Source: Flavobacterium tegetincola DSM 22377
GTDB lineage: Bacteria > Bacteroidota > Bacteroidia > Flavobacteriales > Flavobacteriaceae
NCBI RefSeq assembly: GCF_000425485.1
Contig: NZ_KE384383.1
Coordinates: 248,117-312,116 of the forward strand
Direction of reading: 5' to 3'
DNA: 64,000 nt
The translations under genes were made by a program, and so were the position numbers. This document shows positions 53,669-61,848 of this stretch, in pieces. The notes beneath the pieces are model-generated. The model had not been told where the DNA came from and made no database searches. It saw only the letters and a list, made by a program, of their open reading frames with translations. The stretch's first letter is position 1. Each line of letters opens with the position of its first letter.

Positions 53669-54256
53669 ATGTATAAAGTTTTTGTGAACGACAAACCACT
53701 TTTTTTAACTGATGAAATCGTTAAAGAAACCGATTTTCAGCTTTTCTTACTTGAAAGTGCTGATATTAAGCAGGTTATTGTAAAAATATTTCAAAATAAA
53801 ATTCAGAAAGCGTATCTCTATCATCCTGATGAGAAGGAGATTATGAAAACGTTAAAAACGAAAATTCCTGTTCAGAAGGCTGGAGGTGGACTCGTTTACA
53901 ACGCTAAAAATGAAGTTTTGTTTATTTTTCGAAATGGAAAATGGGATTTACCGAAAGGAGGAACCGAGAAAGGAGAAGCCATCGAAGACACTGCAATGCG
54001 GGAAGTAGAGGAGGAAACTGGGGTAGGAAATTTAGAAATTGTTGAAAAACTTCAGAAAACCTATCACATCTTTAAAAGGAACGGAACGTTGAAATTGAAA
54101 ATAACGCATTGGTTTGAAATGCGGACTAATTTTGATGGAATTCCAGAGGGACAAGCCGAAGAAGGTATCGAAAAAGTCGCTTGGTTGAATCCTGAAGAAA
54201 TTCAAGAAGCGTTGAAAAATTCGTATGAAAATATTAAATTATTATTCGAGGAATAA
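53669..54256 (+). CDS. NUDIX hydrolase
   Basis: This 195-residue protein starts at 53669 (a longer frame enters pyrE). The NUDIX box GGTEKGEAIEDTAMREVEEE followed by TGV matches GX5EX7REUXEEXGU exactly, near residues 108-130. The ~60 residues before the box form an additional N-terminal region. Substrates of the family are nucleoside diphosphate derivatives; which one is unknown here. The start lies only 7 bases from that of pyrE on the opposite strand. Confidence 0.9.
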   Translation: MYKVFVNDKPLFLTDEIVKETDFQLFLLESADIKQVIVKIFQNKIQKAYLYHPDEKEIMKTLKTKIPVQKAGGGLVYNAKNEVLFIFRNGKWDLPKGGTEKGEAIEDTAMREVEEETGVGNLEIVEKLQKTYHIFKRNGTLKLKITHWFEMRTNFDGIPEGQAEEGIEKVAWLNPEEIQEALKNSYENIKLLFEE

Positions 54257-54432
54257 GTAAATCGAGCGTAAATTAGGTTTTACATACGCTTTATGTTGAA
54301 TAGTAAATTGCTAATTTTTATTTCGACGGAAGATAAATCTCTGCAAAATCTCCAAACTTTATTAGATTCTTAATTCGTGAGAATGATAAAATAATACAAA
54401 TGTTTATATGAATTTTAAAGAGTGTTAAAATT

Positions 54433-54471
54433 ATAATTCATCATTCATAACTCATAATTCCCTTACCTTTG
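54433..54471 (+). promoter_or_regulatory. heptamer array and -7 box at the helicase start
   Basis: Four heptamers ATAATTC, ATCATTC, ATAACTC and ATAATTC (54433-54460) are followed by a -7-type box TACCTTTG (54464-54471) only 4 bases before the ATG at 54476. Transcription would begin at or inside the start codon, which suggests a leaderless mRNA. No TTG is present at the -33 distance, because the array occupies that place. Confidence 0.45.
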
Positions 54472-54475
54472 CCGC

Positions 54476-55825
54476 ATGAATAAAAATGTACCTTCTAACA
54501 ATTTGCTTTTAAATTTAGGATTTGACCAATTTAATGAAATGCAAATTGCCGCTCAAGAAGCAATACTTGAGGAAAACAATGTGTTGCTATTATCGCCTAC
54601 AGGTTCTGGAAAGACAGTAGCTTTTTTAGTGCCAATATTTGAAATGTTGTTGCCCGAAATCCAATCGGTTCAGTGTTTGATTATTGTTCCTTCAAGAGAA
54701 TTAGGCTTACAAATTGAGCAAGTTTGGAAAAAAATGGGAACCAATTACAAAGTAAATATTTGTTATGGTGGTCATTCTATTGATACAGAAATTAAAAATT
54801 TAAGTTCACCTCCTGCGGTTTTAATTGGAACGCCAGGACGAATTGCAGATCATATTGAACGCGGAACTTTCAGATTAGACAAAATTCAAACCTTGATTTT
54901 AGATGAATTTGATAAATCGCTTCAATTGGGATTTCACGATGAAATGTCTTTCATTATTGGAAAACTTACTAACTTAAATAAGCGGATTTTAGTTTCGGCA
55001 ACAGCTGATATTGAGATTCCACGCTATACAAGAGTGGTAAATCCTACGGTTTTGGACTTTATTAAACCGGAAGATAACGAGTCTAATTTGAGTGTTAAAT
55101 TAGTTCAATCGACAGAAAAAGATAAAGTGAATACTTTATTTCAATTGATTTGTGGATTAAAATCGGAAGCTGCTTTGGTTTTTTGCAACCACAGAGATGC
55201 TGCAGAACGTATTTCGGAAACTCTGAATAAACGAGGCATTTACGCTACTTATTATCATGGTGGAATGGACCAAGAGGAACGTGAACGTGCTTTAATTCAA
55301 TTTAGAAATGGAAGTATCAATTATTTAATCACAACCGATTTAGCAGCTCGTGGATTGGATATTCCTGAAATGAAACACGTCATTCATTATCATTTGCCCT
55401 TAAAAGAAGACGAATTTACCCACAGAAACGGTCGAACGGCTCGTATGTTAGCTTCTGGAACGGCTTATGTGCTTTTTCACGAAAGTGACAAACAAATGGA
55501 TTTTATTGATTATAAAATGCCTGTTTTGAATGTAAAAGAGAATAAAAGTTTGCCACAACCACCAAAATTTCAAACGGTTTATATTTCTGGTGGAAAGAAA
55601 ACGAAGTTGAATAAATTTGACATCGTTGGTTTTTTCTCCCAAAAAGGAAAATTAGAAAAAGAAGATTTAGGTTTGATTGAAGTCAAAGATTTTGTGTCTT
55701 TTGCAGCAGTGAAATTTTCAAAAGTAAAAGACCTTTTGAACAATATCAAGGATGAGAAAATGAAAGGGAAGAAGTTTAAGATTGAAATTGCTAGAAATGT
55801 GATTAAGAAAGAAGAGGAGAAGTAG
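54476..55825 (+). CDS. DEAD-box RNA helicase
   Basis: This 449-residue ATP-dependent RNA helicase has the Q-motif region GFDQFNEMQ (residues 15-23) and Walker A SPTGSGKT at 40-47. The DEAD box reads D143EFD146, a variant also seen in other family members. SAT is in LVSATADI, and motif VI HRNGRTAR is present. After residue ~370 a C-terminal domain resembles the DbpA-type RNA-binding fold, with a Lys-rich end. It may serve ribosome assembly. The Q-motif fixes the N-terminus at the ATG given. Confidence 0.9.
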   Translation: MNKNVPSNNLLLNLGFDQFNEMQIAAQEAILEENNVLLLSPTGSGKTVAFLVPIFEMLLPEIQSVQCLIIVPSRELGLQIEQVWKKMGTNYKVNICYGGHSIDTEIKNLSSPPAVLIGTPGRIADHIERGTFRLDKIQTLILDEFDKSLQLGFHDEMSFIIGKLTNLNKRILVSATADIEIPRYTRVVNPTVLDFIKPEDNESNLSVKLVQSTEKDKVNTLFQLICGLKSEAALVFCNHRDAAERISETLNKRGIYATYYHGGMDQEERERALIQFRNGSINYLITTDLAARGLDIPEMKHVIHYHLPLKEDEFTHRNGRTARMLASGTAYVLFHESDKQMDFIDYKMPVLNVKENKSLPQPPKFQTVYISGGKKTKLNKFDIVGFFSQKGKLEKEDLGLIEVKDFVSFAAVKFSKVKDLLNNIKDEKMKGKKFKIEIARNVIKKEEEK

Positions 55826-55856
55826 GATTTTTAAGTTTAAAATGAAAAACCATTAG

Positions 55857-56003
55857 ATGGTGAAAAAGAAATATTTAATTGTTTTTTTACTACTTTTTAT
55901 AGCAAAGAGCTATGCTTGTTCTTGTGAACCGACACCAACTTTGGAAAAAAGTTTTACTGAAGCTGAAACAATAAGTTATGTTTCTACAACTGACAACTGT
56001 TAA
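55857..56003 (+). pseudogene. truncated CSCEP-type secreted protein gene
   Basis: The 48-codon frame starts at ATG 55857 with a good signal peptide (KKKYLIVFLLLFIAKSYA) and continues CSCEPTPTLEKSFTEAETI, the usual N-terminus of a family of larger secreted Bacteroidota proteins (NTR/TIMP-like fold). Normal members go on for well over 100 residues, but here the frame ends inside a heptamer array (CAACTGA, CAACTGT, TAACCGA, CAACTGA at 55987-56014). The rest of the gene is missing, so I call it a remnant. A short functional peptide is less likely. Confidence 0.6.
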
Positions 56004-56028
56004 CCGACAACTGATATTTTTTATAAGA

Positions 56029-56061
56029 TTGGTATAAATTCGTAAAAAAGTAATAACTTTG
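56029..56061 (+). promoter_or_regulatory. mazEF promoter
   Basis: TTG at 56029-56031 and TAACTTTG at 56054-56061 are 22 bases apart, a full -33/-7 match, with the ATG of mazE 22 bases downstream. Confidence 0.65.
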
Positions 56062-56083
56062 TAATTACTAAAATTAAATAATT

Positions 56084-56329
56084 ATGGATGTTTCTGTTAT
56101 ACCTATTGGAAATTCAAAAGGAATTCGACTTTCAAAAACGATACTTGAGAAGTATAATATTACGGACAAAGTAGAATTGATTTTGGAGAAGGGATTTATT
56201 ATTCTAAAGTCAAAAGCTGAACCTAGACAAGGTTGGGAAGCTGCATTTAAGAAAATGAGCGAAAATGGAGATGATAAATTGCTAATAGAAGATGTGTTTG
56301 AGGATGAAAATCTTGAAGAATGGAACTAA
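56084..56329 (+). CDS. mazE: MazE/AbrB-type antitoxin
   Basis: This 81-residue protein has an AbrB-type swapped-hairpin DNA-binding domain (PIGNSKGIRLSKTILEKY, residues 7-24) and an acidic C-terminal tail (DDKLLIEDVFEDENLEEW) that would block the toxin. It overlaps mazF by 10 bases, which couples antitoxin and toxin translation. The AbrB domain probably represses its own promoter. Confidence 0.88.
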   Translation: MDVSVIPIGNSKGIRLSKTILEKYNITDKVELILEKGFIILKSKAEPRQGWEAAFKKMSENGDDKLLIEDVFEDENLEEWN

Positions 56330-56643
56330 AACAATATCAAATCGTTCTAGTAAATCTTGACCCGACTGTTGGTAGTGAAATGAAAAAAACGCGTCCTTGT
56401 GTCATTATTTCGCCAAACGAGATGAATAAATATCTTCAAACGATTGTAGTTGCACCAATGACAAGTAGTTCAAAATCTTATCCGACAAGAGTAAAAATAA
56501 TTCTTGACAACAAAAAAGGATGGATTGTACTAGACCAAATCAGAGCTATTGATAAAAATCGAGTAATTAAATTTTTAGGAAGTTTAACTGTAAAAGAAAT
56601 AGAACAAGTAAAAGATATTATCCGCGAAACTTACGTTGAGTAA
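56320..56643 (+). CDS. mazF: MazF/PemK-type endoribonuclease toxin
   Basis: This 107-residue toxin cleaves RNA at specific short sequences. The SH3-like fold is clear: IVLVNLDPTVGSEMKKTRPC (residues 8-27) with the catalytic Arg25, and the VAPMTSSSKSYPTRV loop with the conserved Thr/Ser. Target sequence cannot be read from the protein. It lies next to a decayed gene and a short repeat, a typical accessory setting, and ends at a strong symmetric terminator. Confidence 0.9.
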   Translation: MELKQYQIVLVNLDPTVGSEMKKTRPCVIISPNEMNKYLQTIVVAPMTSSSKSYPTRVKIILDNKKGWIVLDQIRAIDKNRVIKFLGSLTVKEIEQVKDIIRETYVE

Positions 56644-56657
56644 GATTTGGGATATTT

Positions 56658-56704
56658 TATAAAAGATAAAACCCATTGAATTTCAATGGGTTTTATCTTT
56701 TATA
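56658..56704. terminator. symmetric terminator, mazF / phnA
   Basis: A 23-base arm (56658-56680) is complementary to 56682-56704 with one base between, an unusually long near-perfect hairpin between two convergent genes. Confidence 0.88.
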
Positions 56705-56756
56705 AACATTTTCAATTGCAGTACTTTTCAAAAGTTACGAGCTCAAAACGTATAAC

Positions 56757-57323
56757 CTACAACTTCTTAACGTAAGCCGTAATAATCACAATTTGTTGTC
56801 CGTCCACTCTTCCTTCAATATATGTTTCATTTTCGTGGTCTAAACGGATGTTTCTTACAGCAGTTCCTTGTTTGGCCACCATACTTGAACCTTTTACTTT
56901 CAAATCTTTAATCAAAACTACAGAATCTCCAGTATTTAAAATCACACCGTTACTGTCTCGGTGAATTATTTTATTTTCGTCATCATCGGCTTCACCTGTT
57001 GCTTTTGCCCATTCTAAGGTGTCTTCGTCCAGGTACATTTGCTCTACCAATTCATGGTTTTTCAAACGATTTAGCATTCGCCACGAAACCACTTGTACCG
57101 GAATATGTTCGCTCCACATACTGTCATTCAATAAACGCCAGTGGTTTGCGTCCATGTTATCTGGATTTTCTATTTGGTCGATACACGTTGCACAAGCATA
57201 AATACTTTCGTCCATGTCGCCCTTTCTTGTCGGCAAAACGTCAAATTGTTTTAAGTTCTCAGTTGCACCACAAAGTTCGCAAGTTCCGTTGCTTCTTTTG
57301 TTTAATTCTCTTTCTAAATTCAT
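56757..57323 (-). CDS. PhnA-domain protein
   Basis: This 188-residue protein has two CxxC zinc-ribbon pairs, CELCGA (residues 16-21) and CATCIDQI (43-50), then the PhnA/YjdM C-terminal SH3-like domain (DSNGVILNTGDSVVLIKDLK, VKGSSM). PhnA was once named for phosphonate use but does not belong to that pathway; its role is unclear. It is followed by the coaD-ddl region upstream on the same strand, with 25 bases to coaD. Confidence 0.88.
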   Translation of the reverse strand: MNLERELNKRSNGTCELCGATENLKQFDVLPTRKGDMDESIYACATCIDQIENPDNMDANHWRLLNDSMWSEHIPVQVVSWRMLNRLKNHELVEQMYLDEDTLEWAKATGEADDDENKIIHRDSNGVILNTGDSVVLIKDLKVKGSSMVAKQGTAVRNIRLDHENETYIEGRVDGQQIVIITAYVKKL

Positions 57324-57348
57324 TTTTATTGGGTGATATTAAGTTTAT

Positions 57349-57810
57349 TTATTTTTTTACTCGGACGGCAGGGGGAACTAAAAGTTCATATTCACCACCG
57401 TTTCGCAATACATCACGTACGATACTTGAACTGATGTAAGATGTTCTTGCCGCAGTTAATAAAAATACGGTTTCTATTTTAGATAACTTTCTATTGGTGT
57501 GTGCGATTGCTTTTTCAAATTCAAAATCAGCGGGATTTCGCAAACCCCTTAGGATGAATTTCGCATTCATTTTTTCACACAGATCAATTGTCAAACCTTC
57601 GTAAACGACTACTGAAATGGAAGGTTCATCAGCGAAAGATTCTTCAATAAAACGCTTTCGGTCTTCTAAAGAAAACATGTATTTTTTATCAGCATTGACA
57701 CCAATGGCAACAATAATTTTGTCAAAAAGCGGGATACTTCTTTTGATAATGTCATAATGACCCAACGTAATTGGGTCAAATGAACCTGGGAATACTGCTA
57801 TTTTTTCCAT
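57349..57810 (-). CDS. coaD: pantetheine-phosphate adenylyltransferase
   Basis: This 153-residue enzyme performs the fourth step of coenzyme A synthesis. It has the nucleotidyl-transferase motif GSFDPITLGHYDII (residues 9-22) and the C-terminal TAARTSYISSSIVRDV element with the ISS.. loop. Length is normal. It overlaps ddl by 13 bases, so translation is coupled. Confidence 0.94.
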   Translation of the reverse strand: MEKIAVFPGSFDPITLGHYDIIKRSIPLFDKIIVAIGVNADKKYMFSLEDRKRFIEESFADEPSISVVVYEGLTIDLCEKMNAKFILRGLRNPADFEFEKAIAHTNRKLSKIETVFLLTAARTSYISSSIVRDVLRNGGEYELLVPPAVRVKK

Positions 57811-58784
57811 AATGGTTTGCGTTTTAGTGCCAAATTAATTTCGTTATCAAATAATTCGCTCAATTTTAATTGAGCATATTCGGCTTGTTGTGGGAAAATA
57901 CTTTGCGGTGAAAGTCCTGGATTGGTATTGATTTCTATAAAATGTGGAATGCCATCCATGATGATAAATTCACTTCTGGAAAAGCCCAACATGCCTAAAG
58001 CATCGTACACTTTTTTGGCCATCACAACTACTTTTTCAGTTGTTTCTGCATCTAATCGTGCGGGTGTAATTTCTTGTGACTTGCCCAAATACTTCGCTTC
58101 GTAGTCAAAGAAATCGTTCTCTGAAACAATTTCGGTTAATCCTAAAACGGTGGTTTTTCCATTAAAATTCAAAACGCCTACAGAAACTTCAGTTCCTTTT
58201 AAATACGATTCAATTAAAATATCGCTGTCTTCGGCAAATGCAAATTCCAATGCTTTTTCAAAATCTTCTAGGTTGTTCACTTTAGAAACACCTAAACTAC
58301 TTCCGGATTGATTGGGTTTTACAAAAAAAGGCAAGCCTAATTCTGCTACAACATCATCTGCTGAAATGGACATTCCTTTAGTTAAATAGATGGATTTTGC
58401 CTTTGGAATATTGAACTTTGAAAGTACAGATAAAGTGTCTCTTTTATTAAATGTCAAGGCCGATTGATAAAAATTACAACCTGTATACGGAATTTCTAAC
58501 AATTCCCAATACGCTTGCAAGTGGCCGTCTTCGCCTGGAGTTCCATGAACCGTGTTAATTATTGTGTCAAATGTGGTCTTGTGTCCCTCTTTGGTAAATG
58601 AGAAATCCGACTTGTCAATGTTGTGTTTTTTGTTATTTACAACAGCAAACCAACCTTCTGGCAAGACCTGAACTTCATACGTTTTGTATTTGGAAGTATC
58701 CAAATTTTGTAAAATCAATTGACCACTTCGAAGCGAAATTACAGATTCGTCCGAATATCCACCCATTACAACGGCTATGTTCAT
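57798..58784 (-). CDS. ddl: D-alanine--D-alanine ligase
   Basis: This 328-residue ATP-grasp enzyme makes the D-Ala-D-Ala dipeptide of peptidoglycan. The N-terminal GGYSDESVISLRSG (residues 8-21) and HGTPGEDGHLQ (near 81-91) bind substrates. VKPNQSGSSLGVSKV binds ATP, and EINTNPGLSPQS closes the metal site. It is divergent from the PASTA gene. The order PASTA-rluD opposite ddl-coaD is familiar from other Flavobacteriaceae. Confidence 0.94.
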   Translation of the reverse strand: MNIAVVMGGYSDESVISLRSGQLILQNLDTSKYKTYEVQVLPEGWFAVVNNKKHNIDKSDFSFTKEGHKTTFDTIINTVHGTPGEDGHLQAYWELLEIPYTGCNFYQSALTFNKRDTLSVLSKFNIPKAKSIYLTKGMSISADDVVAELGLPFFVKPNQSGSSLGVSKVNNLEDFEKALEFAFAEDSDILIESYLKGTEVSVGVLNFNGKTTVLGLTEIVSENDFFDYEAKYLGKSQEITPARLDAETTEKVVVMAKKVYDALGMLGFSRSEFIIMDGIPHFIEINTNPGLSPQSIFPQQAEYAQLKLSELFDNEINLALKRKPLWKK

Positions 58785-58853
58785 AGTTTTAAGTACATTT
58801 TATGGGACAAAAATATCATTAATTATTGAAACCGAAAACCTTTAGTATTTTTA

Positions 58854-58861
58854 TATCTTTG
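58854..58861 (+). promoter_or_regulatory. -7 box of the PASTA gene
   Basis: TATCTTTG matches TAnnTTTG, 17 bases before the ATG. A TTG at 58826-58828 lies 25 bases upstream, slightly long for the -33 element. Confidence 0.5.
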
Positions 58862-58878
58862 CAACAAATAAAATAAAT

Positions 58879-59487
58879 ATGAGTTTAAGAAAATTTCTGA
58901 CGAGCAAAACGTTTTTTATTCAACTTGCGATTGCCATTGGAATAATTATAGTCTTGGTTTTTGCAATGATGAAGTGGTTGAGTGTAACTACCAATCATGG
59001 CGAAGAAATCACGGTGCCAAATTTGAGCAAACTTTCAGTGGAGCTTGCTGAAGAGAAATTAGCAGCCCTGGATTTAGAATATGTCCTACTTGATACCACC
59101 GAATATCAGAATGAATTTCCAAAATTTTCTGTGGTAAAGCAAGATCCAATTGCCGGTTCCAAAGTAAAGCAAGGACGAAAAATCTACATAAATATCAATT
59201 CAGATTCGTACAGAGATATTGTTATGCCTGATTTAATTGAGCAGACTTTGCGTCAAGCAGAACCCACTTTACGCGCTTTAGGTTTAGAATTAGGTTCTAA
59301 AACATATAAGCCGTATTTGGGAAAAGATATGGTTTTAGAAATGCGCTATAAAGGCAAGCTACTTAAAGCTGGAGATAAAATTCCTAAAGCTTCCAAAATT
59401 GATTTGGTTTTAGGAGATGGAAAAGTAGGATTTGAAGAAGAACAAGAGGAAGTTATTCCTACAGATAATTTGGACGAAGAATTTTAA
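58879..59487 (+). CDS. PASTA-domain membrane protein
   Basis: This 202-residue protein has one TM helix (about residues 13-32) and two PASTA domains facing the periplasm. The first spans about 45-110 (VPNLSKLSVELAEEKL, DPIAGSKVKQGRKIYI), the second about 114-186. An acidic tail follows. PASTA domains bind peptidoglycan or beta-lactam-like groups, which fits the neighbouring ddl. There is no kinase domain. Its stop shares one base with the rluD-type gene start (TAATG). Confidence 0.88.
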   Translation: MSLRKFLTSKTFFIQLAIAIGIIIVLVFAMMKWLSVTTNHGEEITVPNLSKLSVELAEEKLAALDLEYVLLDTTEYQNEFPKFSVVKQDPIAGSKVKQGRKIYININSDSYRDIVMPDLIEQTLRQAEPTLRALGLELGSKTYKPYLGKDMVLEMRYKGKLLKAGDKIPKASKIDLVLGDGKVGFEEEQEEVIPTDNLDEEF

Positions 59488-60536
59488 TGATGACAGAAGA
59501 ACATACACCCGAAGTAGAATTAGACGACGATTTATTTGAACATTTTAGATTTGAAATTCCCAAAGGCCAAGAGTTTTTGAGAATTGACAAATATTTGATG
59601 CACATGTTGCCCAATTCCACAAGAAATAAAATTCAGAATGCAGCGACTAATGGAAATATTTATGTGAATGATGTTCCCGTAAAATCCAATTATAAAGTAA
59701 AACCCTTTGATGTGGTTCGGATTTTATTGTCGCATCCGCCTTTTGAAAATAGAGTTGACCCAGAAAATATCCCTATAAATATTGTTTATGAAGACGATAC
59801 TTTATTGTTGGTCAACAAAGAGCCTGGAATGGTTGTACATCCTGGACATGGAAATTACACTGGAACTTTAGTAAATGCATTGGCATATCATTTTGAAAAT
59901 TTGCCATTGAACAGCAGCGAACGTCCTGGACTCGTGCATCGCATTGATAAAGATACTTCCGGACTTTTGGTGATTGCCAAAACTGAAGCGGCAATGACGC
60001 ATTTGGCAAAACAATTTGAAGCCAAAACTTCGGAAAGAGAATATATTGCTTTGGTTTGGGGAAATGTCAAGGAAGACGAAGGAACGATTGAAGGAAACAT
60101 TGCTCGACACGTCAAAGACCGTATGCAAATGGCGGTTTTTGCGGATGATGAAATTGGAAAACCAGCCGTGACACATTATAAAGTATTGGAACGTTTTGGC
60201 TATGTGACGTTGATTTCGTGCCAATTAGAAACCGGTAGAACCCACCAAATTCGGGTACATTTAAAACACATTGGTCACACGTTATTTAACGACGAACGTT
60301 ATGGTGGTCATTTGATTTTAAAAGGAACCACGTTTACAAAGTACAAACAGTTTATTGACAATTGTTTCAAAACGTTGCCAAGGCAAGCGCTTCATGCGAA
60401 AACACTTGGTGTAGTTCATCCTACCACAGGCGAATTGATGCGCTTTGACACCGATTTACCACAAGATATGCAAGATGTCATTGAAAAATGGCGCAATTAC
60501 TCCAAGTCGCACAATAATGATGAAGACGAAGATTAA
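59487..60536 (+). CDS. RluD-type 23S rRNA pseudouridine synthase
   Basis: This 349-residue enzyme has an S4 RNA-binding domain (LRIDKYLMHMLPNSTRNKI, residues 31-49) and the RluA-family catalytic motif HRIDKDTSG with Asp154. GRTHQIRVHL follows at about residue 250. The family converts uridines of 23S rRNA, and sequence alone does not fix the sites. Translation is coupled to the PASTA gene. A terminator lies directly after the stop. Confidence 0.92.
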   Translation: MMTEEHTPEVELDDDLFEHFRFEIPKGQEFLRIDKYLMHMLPNSTRNKIQNAATNGNIYVNDVPVKSNYKVKPFDVVRILLSHPPFENRVDPENIPINIVYEDDTLLLVNKEPGMVVHPGHGNYTGTLVNALAYHFENLPLNSSERPGLVHRIDKDTSGLLVIAKTEAAMTHLAKQFEAKTSEREYIALVWGNVKEDEGTIEGNIARHVKDRMQMAVFADDEIGKPAVTHYKVLERFGYVTLISCQLETGRTHQIRVHLKHIGHTLFNDERYGGHLILKGTTFTKYKQFIDNCFKTLPRQALHAKTLGVVHPTTGELMRFDTDLPQDMQDVIEKWRNYSKSHNNDEDED

Positions 60537-60540
60537 ATGT

Positions 60541-60572
60541 AAAATGCCTTAATGAAAATTAAGGCATTTTTT
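60541..60572 (+). terminator. terminator of the pseudouridine synthase gene
   Basis: AAAATGCCTTAAT pairs with ATTAAGGCATTTT around a short loop, then a T-run. It begins 5 bases after the stop. Confidence 0.88.
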
Positions 60573-60625
60573 TTAGCAGTTTTCCATCATTGAATTCCAG
60601 TTTTAGACCGTAATATAAGCGCTAA

Positions 60626-60814
60626 TTTCGTAAACCTAATTATTTTAAGGATCCACTTTTCTTACTTGTAATTTTAGAAAGTTTGGCGCAAAATAAAACT
60701 GTTTTGCATGCTTATGGAGAATTTGAATTTGGATCTAAAATTCGTTATCAAGAAAGTTACATTCTAATTTACGGTTCTAGTTCCACTGTATCTTCTTTTA
60801 TATACAACTGCTGA
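60626..60814 (+). pseudogene. possible gene remnant (no start codon)
   Basis: A 62-codon open stretch between stop codons has coding-like composition (NYFKDPLFLLVILESLAQN, HAYGEFEFGSKIRYQES) but no start codon, and it runs into the antisense 3' end of the AI-2E gene. I recognise no family with certainty. It may be the tail of a decayed gene or chance. Confidence 0.25.
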
Positions 60815-61803
60815 ATTAAAATAATAACAATTACCGCTATAGGCGTGGCAAGTATCAATCCCCAACCACCTGTGAGCGACCCCATCAATAACTGAACGGT
60901 TAAAATCATAGCAGGAGGAAGGTTGATCATCTTTTGTTGTACTAAAGGCGTTATAAAATTGCTTTCCAAAAACTGAATTAATACGTACAATCCGACTACC
61001 ATAAGCGCTTTGTCAGGTCCGTCAAGTAAGGCAATTAAAACTGCAGGAATCAAGGCAATGACAGGTCCGAAGTTAGGAATAAAACTAATCAATCCTGCTA
61101 AAATTGCCAGCACCAACCACAACTTAATGCCCAAAAGTGCCAATCCGATGGCTGTTAAAACGCTTACTACAAGCATGGAAAATAACTTTCCTTTCATCCA
61201 ATTCTTTAAGTTTGAACCCATTTTATTAATGAGTTCCAATCCTTTGGCCTGACCCGATTTTGGAATAAGTAACACAACACCTTCCTTATAGGTTTGACGG
61301 GAAATGGCTAGAAAAATCCCAATAAATAAAATAACGTACACATCACCTAAAATCCCAAAAGTTGAAGTGAAAAATTGTTGTCCAAATTCCTTTAATTTCG
61401 ATACAGTTGCATCAGATGTGGATTGATTGAGTATCATATTTCCAACATCAGATTTGCTCAATTGGTTTTTTGCAGCTTCTATAGTGGAAGGAATTGTCTC
61501 CACTAATTCTGCAGTTTGCGACTGAATTTTAGCCCCAATTAAGAAAAATAAACCAATCGTGATCAGAAAAGTGAGGAGGATCGACATTCCGATGGACCAT
61601 TTTTCAGACATTTTGAGGTATTTTCGACCTAAACCTGCTAATCCTTGTAGAAATACTGCAAGCAATATTCCCGCAAAAACCAACAACAGCACGCTGAACG
61701 TTATTTTAATCATCCAAATAACAAGGACAAACAGGGTGAGAATAGAAATTGTAATCCAAACTTTCTTTTGAAAATCGGTTATTGAAGTAGATTTATTTTC
61801 CAT
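60769..61803 (-). CDS. AI-2E-family transporter
   Basis: This 344-residue membrane protein has about eight TM helices. The family pattern is clear: two N-terminal hairpin helices, a long loop (residues ~60-145) and the C-terminal block with FIPNFGPVIALIPAVLIALL and GWGLILATPIAV. The AI-2 exporter TqsA belongs here, but many members move other solutes or sodium/protons, so the substrate is open. It is co-oriented with the DUF421 gene, 45 bases downstream of it. Confidence 0.9.
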   Translation of the reverse strand: MENKSTSITDFQKKVWITISILTLFVLVIWMIKITFSVLLLVFAGILLAVFLQGLAGLGRKYLKMSEKWSIGMSILLTFLITIGLFFLIGAKIQSQTAELVETIPSTIEAAKNQLSKSDVGNMILNQSTSDATVSKLKEFGQQFFTSTFGILGDVYVILFIGIFLAISRQTYKEGVVLLIPKSGQAKGLELINKMGSNLKNWMKGKLFSMLVVSVLTAIGLALLGIKLWLVLAILAGLISFIPNFGPVIALIPAVLIALLDGPDKALMVVGLYVLIQFLESNFITPLVQQKMINLPPAMILTVQLLMGSLTGGWGLILATPIAVIVIILIQQLYIKEDTVELEP

Positions 61804-61848
61804 AGGTGTTTTTTTGAAGTTTAAAGAATTGTAACTCGTGCCAATTGA

